In this document: positions 60,071-64,000 of the stretch, in pieces
Layout of the letters: the number at the start of each line of letters is the position of its first letter
How positions within the stretch are numbered: the stretch's first letter is position 1
Source of the DNA: JBMTVN01 sp046047235
GTDB taxonomy: Bacteria; Verrucomicrobiota; Verrucomicrobiia; Limisphaerales; JAHDYP01
NCBI GenBank assembly: GCA_046047235.1
Contig: JBJOII010000010.1
Coordinates: forward strand, 1 to 64,000
Length of the DNA: 64,000 nt
Direction of reading: 5' to 3'
The notes under the pieces: generated by a model
Told to the model about the DNA's origin: nothing
Database searches by the model: none
Seen by the model: the letters and a program-made list of their open reading frames with translations, nothing else
Program-made: the position numbers and the translations under genes

Positions 60071-62686
60071 ATGGATCTAAGCAAGTTCACTGAGAAATCA
60101 CAGCAGGCCCTGAACGAGGCCCAGCAGGTGGCAACCCGCAGCCAGCACCAGGCCGTGGACGTGGAACACCTGCTCGTCGCCCTGCTCCAACAAGAGGACG
60201 GTCTCGTTCCCCGCCTGTTCGAACGCGCCAAAACCTCTCCCAACCTGCTGCTCCAAAAGGCCGAGGAAGCCCTGCGCAAAATCCCACAAGTCTCAGGCCA
60301 AGGCATGGCCGAACGCGGCATCTATGTCACCCAACGCCTCAACCGAACCCTGGTCAAAGCCCAGGACGAAGCACGCCGCCTCAAGGACGACTACGTCAGC
60401 GTTGAACACCTCGCACTCGCCCTGTTCGATGAACCCAAGGACTCCGCCACCGGGAAAATCCTGCGCGACCTCCAGATCCGTCGGGACGATTTTCTCAAAG
60501 CCCTAACCGATGTCCGGGGCAACCAGCGTGTGACCAGTGCCAATCCCGAGGCGACCTATGAGGCGCTGGAAAAGTATGGCCGCGACCTCACCCAGCTGGC
60601 CGCCCAGAACAAGCTGGACCCGGTCATCGGACGCGACGCCGAAATCCGCCGCTGCACCCAGGTCCTCTCAAGACGCACGAAAAACAACCCCGTGCTGATC
60701 GGCGAACCCGGGGTGGGCAAAACCGCAATCGTTGAAGGACTCGCCCGCCGCATCGTGGCCGGAGACGTGCCCGACAGCCTGAAGGACAAACGTCTGGTTT
60801 CCCTCGACCTCGGCGCCCTGATCGCAGGAGCCAAATTCCGGGGCGAGTTCGAAGAACGCCTGAAAGCCGTGCTGCAAGAGGTAACCAAGGCCGAGGGCCG
60901 AATCATCCTCTTCATCGATGAGCTCCATACCATGGTGGGCGCCGGAAAAGCCGAAGGCGCCATGGACGCTGGAAACATGCTCAAGCCCATGCTGGCCCGC
61001 GGCGAACTCCATTGCATCGGCGCAACAACCCTGGACGAATACCGTCAGCACATCGAAAAGGACGCCGCCCTCGAACGCCGCTTCCAACCCGTCATGGTCA
61101 ACGAACCCACGGTGGAGGATACCATCTCGATCCTGCGCGGACTCCGCGAACGCTACGAACTCCATCACCGGGCCCGTATCCAGGACGCCGCCCTCGTGGC
61201 TGCGGCCCAACTATCCCATCGATACATCGCCGACCGGTTCCTCCCCGACAAGGCCATTGATCTGGTCGATGAGGCCGCCGCCAAGTTGCGCACCGAAATG
61301 GAGTCCATGCCCGAGGAACTCGAGGCCCTCGAACGCAGGGTCATGCAACTGGAAATCGAGCGGGAAGCGCTGAAGAAGGAAAAGGACACTTCAAGCCGCG
61401 AACGCCTGGAAAACCTCCTGCGCGAACTTGCCGAGCTCAAGAGTCAACGCGACACCCTCAAAGCACAATGGGACGCGGAGAAGCGCGCCCTGGAAGACAT
61501 CCAGGGTCTACGCGAAGCCATCGAGCTGAGCCGCACCAACATGGAGAAAGCCCAGCGCGAGGGAAAACTTACCGAGGTAGCCAAACTCCAATACGGCGTC
61601 ATACCGGACCTCGAAAAGCAGCTCAAGGAAGCCGAAGCCACCAACCAGCAGTCCGCCCAAAACCGGCTCCTGCAGGAAGAGGTCACCGCCGATGAAGTGG
61701 CGGAAGTCGTCTCCCGCTGGACCGGAGTTCCCGTGTCCCGACTCCTCGAGGGAGAAAAGGAGAAACTCCTCAGACTGGACTCTCTGCTTCACGAACGCGT
61801 GATCGGACAGGACGAAGCCGTGCAAGCCGTGGCCGACGCCGTCGTCCGCGCGCGCTCCGGCCTCAAGGATCCCAAACGCCCCATGGGCTCGTTTATCTTC
61901 CTCGGCCCCACAGGCGTGGGCAAAACCGAGCTGGCCCGCGCCCTGGCCCAGTCCATGTTCGACAGCGAAGACAACATGGTTCGCCTCGACATGAGCGAAT
62001 ACATGGAAAAACACGCCGTATCCCGCCTCATCGGTGCACCTCCAGGCTATGTCGGCTACGAGGAAGGCGGGCAACTGACGGAAGCCGTGCGCCGCCGCCC
62101 CTACGCCGTCCTCCTCTTCGACGAAATCGAAAAGGCGCACCACGACGTCTTCAATGTCCTCCTCCAGATCCTCGACGACGGCCGCTTAACCGACAGCCAT
62201 GGGCGAACGGTGGATTTCAAGAACACACTGATCATCATGACCTCGAACATCGGGAGCCCTCACCTGATCGAGAATGCCAGCGAATCCGGGGAGATTTCGG
62301 CCAGTGTGCGCGACAGGGTATTGCATGAATTACGCGGGCATTTCCGGCCCGAATTCCTGAACCGGGTGGATGAGATCGTCTTGTTCAAACCGCTGACCCT
62401 GGCGGAAATCAAGCGGATCGTCTCCCTGCAGCTGGGGCTGTTGAATACCCGGCTGGAAGAACGTCACATCCAGGTCGAACTCACAGAATCCGCCAAGGAC
62501 TACGTCGCCCGGGAGGGCTATGATCCCGTCTATGGTGCCCGTCCGTTGAAACGGTTCATCCAGCGCCAGCTGGAAACGCCGCTGGCCCGGAAGCTCCTGG
62601 CCGGTGAAGTCACCGATAATCAAACCGTCAACGTGGATTCCGGGACCTCCGGCCTGACATTCTCACCGACACCCGCAAAGGCATAA
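60071..62686 (+). CDS. clpB: ATP-dependent disaggregase ClpB
   Basis: A complete 871-residue Hsp100 chaperone that extracts polypeptides from aggregates with DnaK. Order: N-domain (1-145, MDLSKFTEKSQQALNEAQ), NBD1 with Walker A GEPGVGKT (211-218) and Walker B IILFIDELH, the middle coiled-coil domain (about 410-530) that separates ClpB from ClpA, and NBD2 with GPTGVGKT (612-619), VLLFDEIEKAH and the sensor-2 GARPLKRFIQ. The C-terminal peptide is normal. It is divergent from clpS and monocistronic. Confidence 0.98.
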   Translation: MDLSKFTEKSQQALNEAQQVATRSQHQAVDVEHLLVALLQQEDGLVPRLFERAKTSPNLLLQKAEEALRKIPQVSGQGMAERGIYVTQRLNRTLVKAQDEARRLKDDYVSVEHLALALFDEPKDSATGKILRDLQIRRDDFLKALTDVRGNQRVTSANPEATYEALEKYGRDLTQLAAQNKLDPVIGRDAEIRRCTQVLSRRTKNNPVLIGEPGVGKTAIVEGLARRIVAGDVPDSLKDKRLVSLDLGALIAGAKFRGEFEERLKAVLQEVTKAEGRIILFIDELHTMVGAGKAEGAMDAGNMLKPMLARGELHCIGATTLDEYRQHIEKDAALERRFQPVMVNEPTVEDTISILRGLRERYELHHRARIQDAALVAAAQLSHRYIADRFLPDKAIDLVDEAAAKLRTEMESMPEELEALERRVMQLEIEREALKKEKDTSSRERLENLLRELAELKSQRDTLKAQWDAEKRALEDIQGLREAIELSRTNMEKAQREGKLTEVAKLQYGVIPDLEKQLKEAEATNQQSAQNRLLQEEVTADEVAEVVSRWTGVPVSRLLEGEKEKLLRLDSLLHERVIGQDEAVQAVADAVVRARSGLKDPKRPMGSFIFLGPTGVGKTELARALAQSMFDSEDNMVRLDMSEYMEKHAVSRLIGAPPGYVGYEEGGQLTEAVRRRPYAVLLFDEIEKAHHDVFNVLLQILDDGRLTDSHGRTVDFKNTLIIMTSNIGSPHLIENASESGEISASVRDRVLHELRGHFRPEFLNRVDEIVLFKPLTLAEIKRIVSLQLGLLNTRLEERHIQVELTESAKDYVAREGYDPVYGARPLKRFIQRQLETPLARKLLAGEVTDNQTVNVDSGTSGLTFSPTPAKA

Positions 62687-62881
62687 CCCAGGCTGCCCCG
62701 GGAATATTGTGCCCCACCCGGATGCCCACCATCGGCCCAGCTGCAAGCCGTAGCAGAGCGGCGGAGCACAACCGCAACCAGCCCGCAGCCTGGTGTCCCG
62801 CCTGAGATGAAGCGTCGATGAGAGGCAAGCGACGGATCGCATTTAGATTGAGAGGGTGACTATTTCTGTCAGCTTGAAACC

Positions 62882-63394
62882 GTGAACGAGCTATCTATAG
62901 CTGATCGTCATCATATTGATGCGGCCGAGGGCTGGATCATGCTGGGCAATGCCCGGGAGGCACGATTGGAATTGGGTGGCGTATCCCCGGAAGCCCAGAT
63001 GCATCCTGAGGCCCTGCGGGTCTGGTATGGACTTGCGGCGATGGAGGGTCTCTGGAGCGAGGCCCATACCCTGGCCGAAAGACTGGTCAAGCTTCAGCCT
63101 GCCTCGACCGATGCGTGGGTATGGCGGGCCTACGCCTTGCGTAGAATGCCCCAGGGCGGACTAAAGCAGGCGTGGAAGGCCCTGCTGCCTGCCCTGGAAC
63201 AATTCCCCAGGGAATGGATCTTCCCCTACAACCTGTCCTGTTACGCCTGTCAGCTGGGACGACTCGATGAAGCCAGAGCCTATTACTTCAAGGCCCTCAG
63301 CCTCGGAGGCACAGAGGTTCGACGCATGGCGATGGAGGATGATGACATGCTGCCGCTCCGCAGCGAGATCTCTGACTCCCCCAACGCCGACTAA
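62882..63394 (+). CDS. TPR-like protein, unknown function
   Basis: A 170-residue soluble helical protein starting at GTG 62882. Tandem helix pairs resemble tetratricopeptide repeats (HIDAAEGWIMLGNAREARLELGG, LRVWYGLAAMEGLWSEAHTLAERLVKLQP, AWVWRAYALRRM, WIFPYNLSCYACQLGRLDEARAYYFKALSLGG). Small verrucomicrobial proteins of this type are common near clp or stress genes; the partner is unknown. The 195 bp upstream has no gene. Confidence 0.75.
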   Translation: MNELSIADRHHIDAAEGWIMLGNAREARLELGGVSPEAQMHPEALRVWYGLAAMEGLWSEAHTLAERLVKLQPASTDAWVWRAYALRRMPQGGLKQAWKALLPALEQFPREWIFPYNLSCYACQLGRLDEARAYYFKALSLGGTEVRRMAMEDDDMLPLRSEISDSPNAD

Positions 63395-63570
63395 TTCGCA
63401 GCCCACAGGACGCGGTGACGCGTTCAATTCAACGACCAGGTAGGCTGGTGAGAAGCCCGCCGGAATTAGCCGCCTTCAGGCCCGACAGATTCCCAAGGAT
63501 GCCACTCCGATCCCCCGGCACCCCACCAAACCGGGGTTGAAGCAATACGCTGATGGGCTAATGTGAGGTC

Positions 63571-64000
63571 ATGTTCAATCGCCCGCGCCGCACCTCGGTC
63601 ATGATCGCAGCCTTGCTGGGAATCCTAGTGCTGCCCTTTTTCTCGGGCTGCTCTTCGGTGGCCATCCCCGAAGGCCTCCAGCCAGTTTCCAATCTGGACG
63701 CCACCCGCTACCTTGGCACATGGCACGAGATCGCCCGTCTGGAAAACCGGTTCGAACGTGGCCTGACACAAATCACCGCCAACTACACCCTGCGCGATGA
63801 CAACCATATCCGCGTGCTGAACCGCGGCTATAACGCCGAAAAGGGCAAATGGGAAGATGCGGAGGGGATCGCCAAGTTCCTTGGCGACCGCACCGTCGGC
63901 AGCCTGAAGGTGTCGTTCTTCCGTCCCTTCTACGGCGGCTACCACATCATCGCACTGGATCAGGAAAACTATGAGTACTCCATGGTCAGCGGCCCCGACC
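63571..64000 (+). CDS. blc: lipocalin family lipoprotein (Blc-like), truncated by window end
   Basis: The first 143 codons of an outer-membrane-directed lipoprotein lipocalin. The signal peptide ends in a lipobox (LPFFSGC), followed by the lipocalin motif YLGTWHEIARLENRFERGL (family G-T-W-Y-E-I-A-R), then NYTLRDDNHIRVLNRGY and VSFFRPFYGGYHIIALD, as in bacterial Blc and apolipoprotein D. Blc binds lipids or fatty acids under stress. The reading frame is open to base 64000. The 176-bp gap before it shows nothing else. Confidence 0.92.
   Translation, partial: MFNRPRRTSVMIAALLGILVLPFFSGCSSVAIPEGLQPVSNLDATRYLGTWHEIARLENRFERGLTQITANYTLRDDNHIRVLNRGYNAEKGKWEDAEGIAKFLGDRTVGSLKVSFFRPFYGGYHIIALDQENYEYSMVSGPD

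Overview
The window is one continuous stretch of high-GC bacterial chromosome with about 52 protein genes, one tRNA and no rRNA, CRISPR or phage block. Gene content points to Verrucomicrobiota (inference): an H-X9-DG pseudopilin, several Tat-exported Gfo/Idh/MocA oxidoreductases, a DUF1080 protein, a secreted sialidase, a giant beta-helix protein with an SGNH esterase, and a ClpS/DUF2017 pair.

Layout. 0-5 kb: beta-hydroxyacid dehydrogenase, CHASE hybrid histidine kinase and a translationally coupled sialidase. 5-13 kb: glycan-utilisation genes (beta-helix enzyme, SGNH hydrolase, two divergent Gfo/Idh/MocA proteins, two alpha/beta hydrolases). 13-19.5 kb: a nickel-uptake regulon, nikMLQOK-nikR plus a TonB-dependent receptor, with matching GTGTTAC-N14-GTAACAC-type operators in front of both transcription units. 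19.5-24 kb: coiled-coil protein, PAS protein with a Cys4 tail, pseudopilin, MCE protein. 24-30.4 kb: TetR regulator and divergent RND efflux operon around a perfect 11-bp palindrome. 30.5-36.2 kb: esterase, a REP-associated transposase (RAYT) between matching palindromes, a HemF-type oxidase, a phosphodiester glycosidase, a dead acetyltransferase gene and tRNA-Tyr. 36.5-44 kb: heavy-metal RND efflux operon whose adaptor carries four identical-spacing C-x2-H-x6-C-x2-C motifs, followed by a decayed gene and an 84-bp duplication. 44-50 kb: PfkB kinase, PQQ-type propeller, Gfo/Idh/MocA protein, nucleoside-type MFS transporter. 50-56 kb: SLC12-like transporter, glycosyltransferase with a C17 tract, copper-type P-ATPase. 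56-64 kb: DUF1080 protein, SPFH-HTH fusion with a zinc-ribbon partner, DUF2017-clpS, clpB, TPR-like protein, lipocalin (cut by the window end).

The most unusual signals are (1) mosaic intergenic arrays of several different heptanucleotides that change unit without losing 7-nt phase, at four or more loci; (2) a dispersed REP-like element family associated with the RAYT gene, one copy of which supplies the C-terminus of an RND pump; (3) the four-fold Cys/His module on the metal-efflux adaptor; and (4) the nickel regulon with a possible third operator-like dyad before the PAS/Cys4 gene. Metal handling (Ni uptake, divalent-metal RND efflux, Cu-type ATPase) is the recurring theme.
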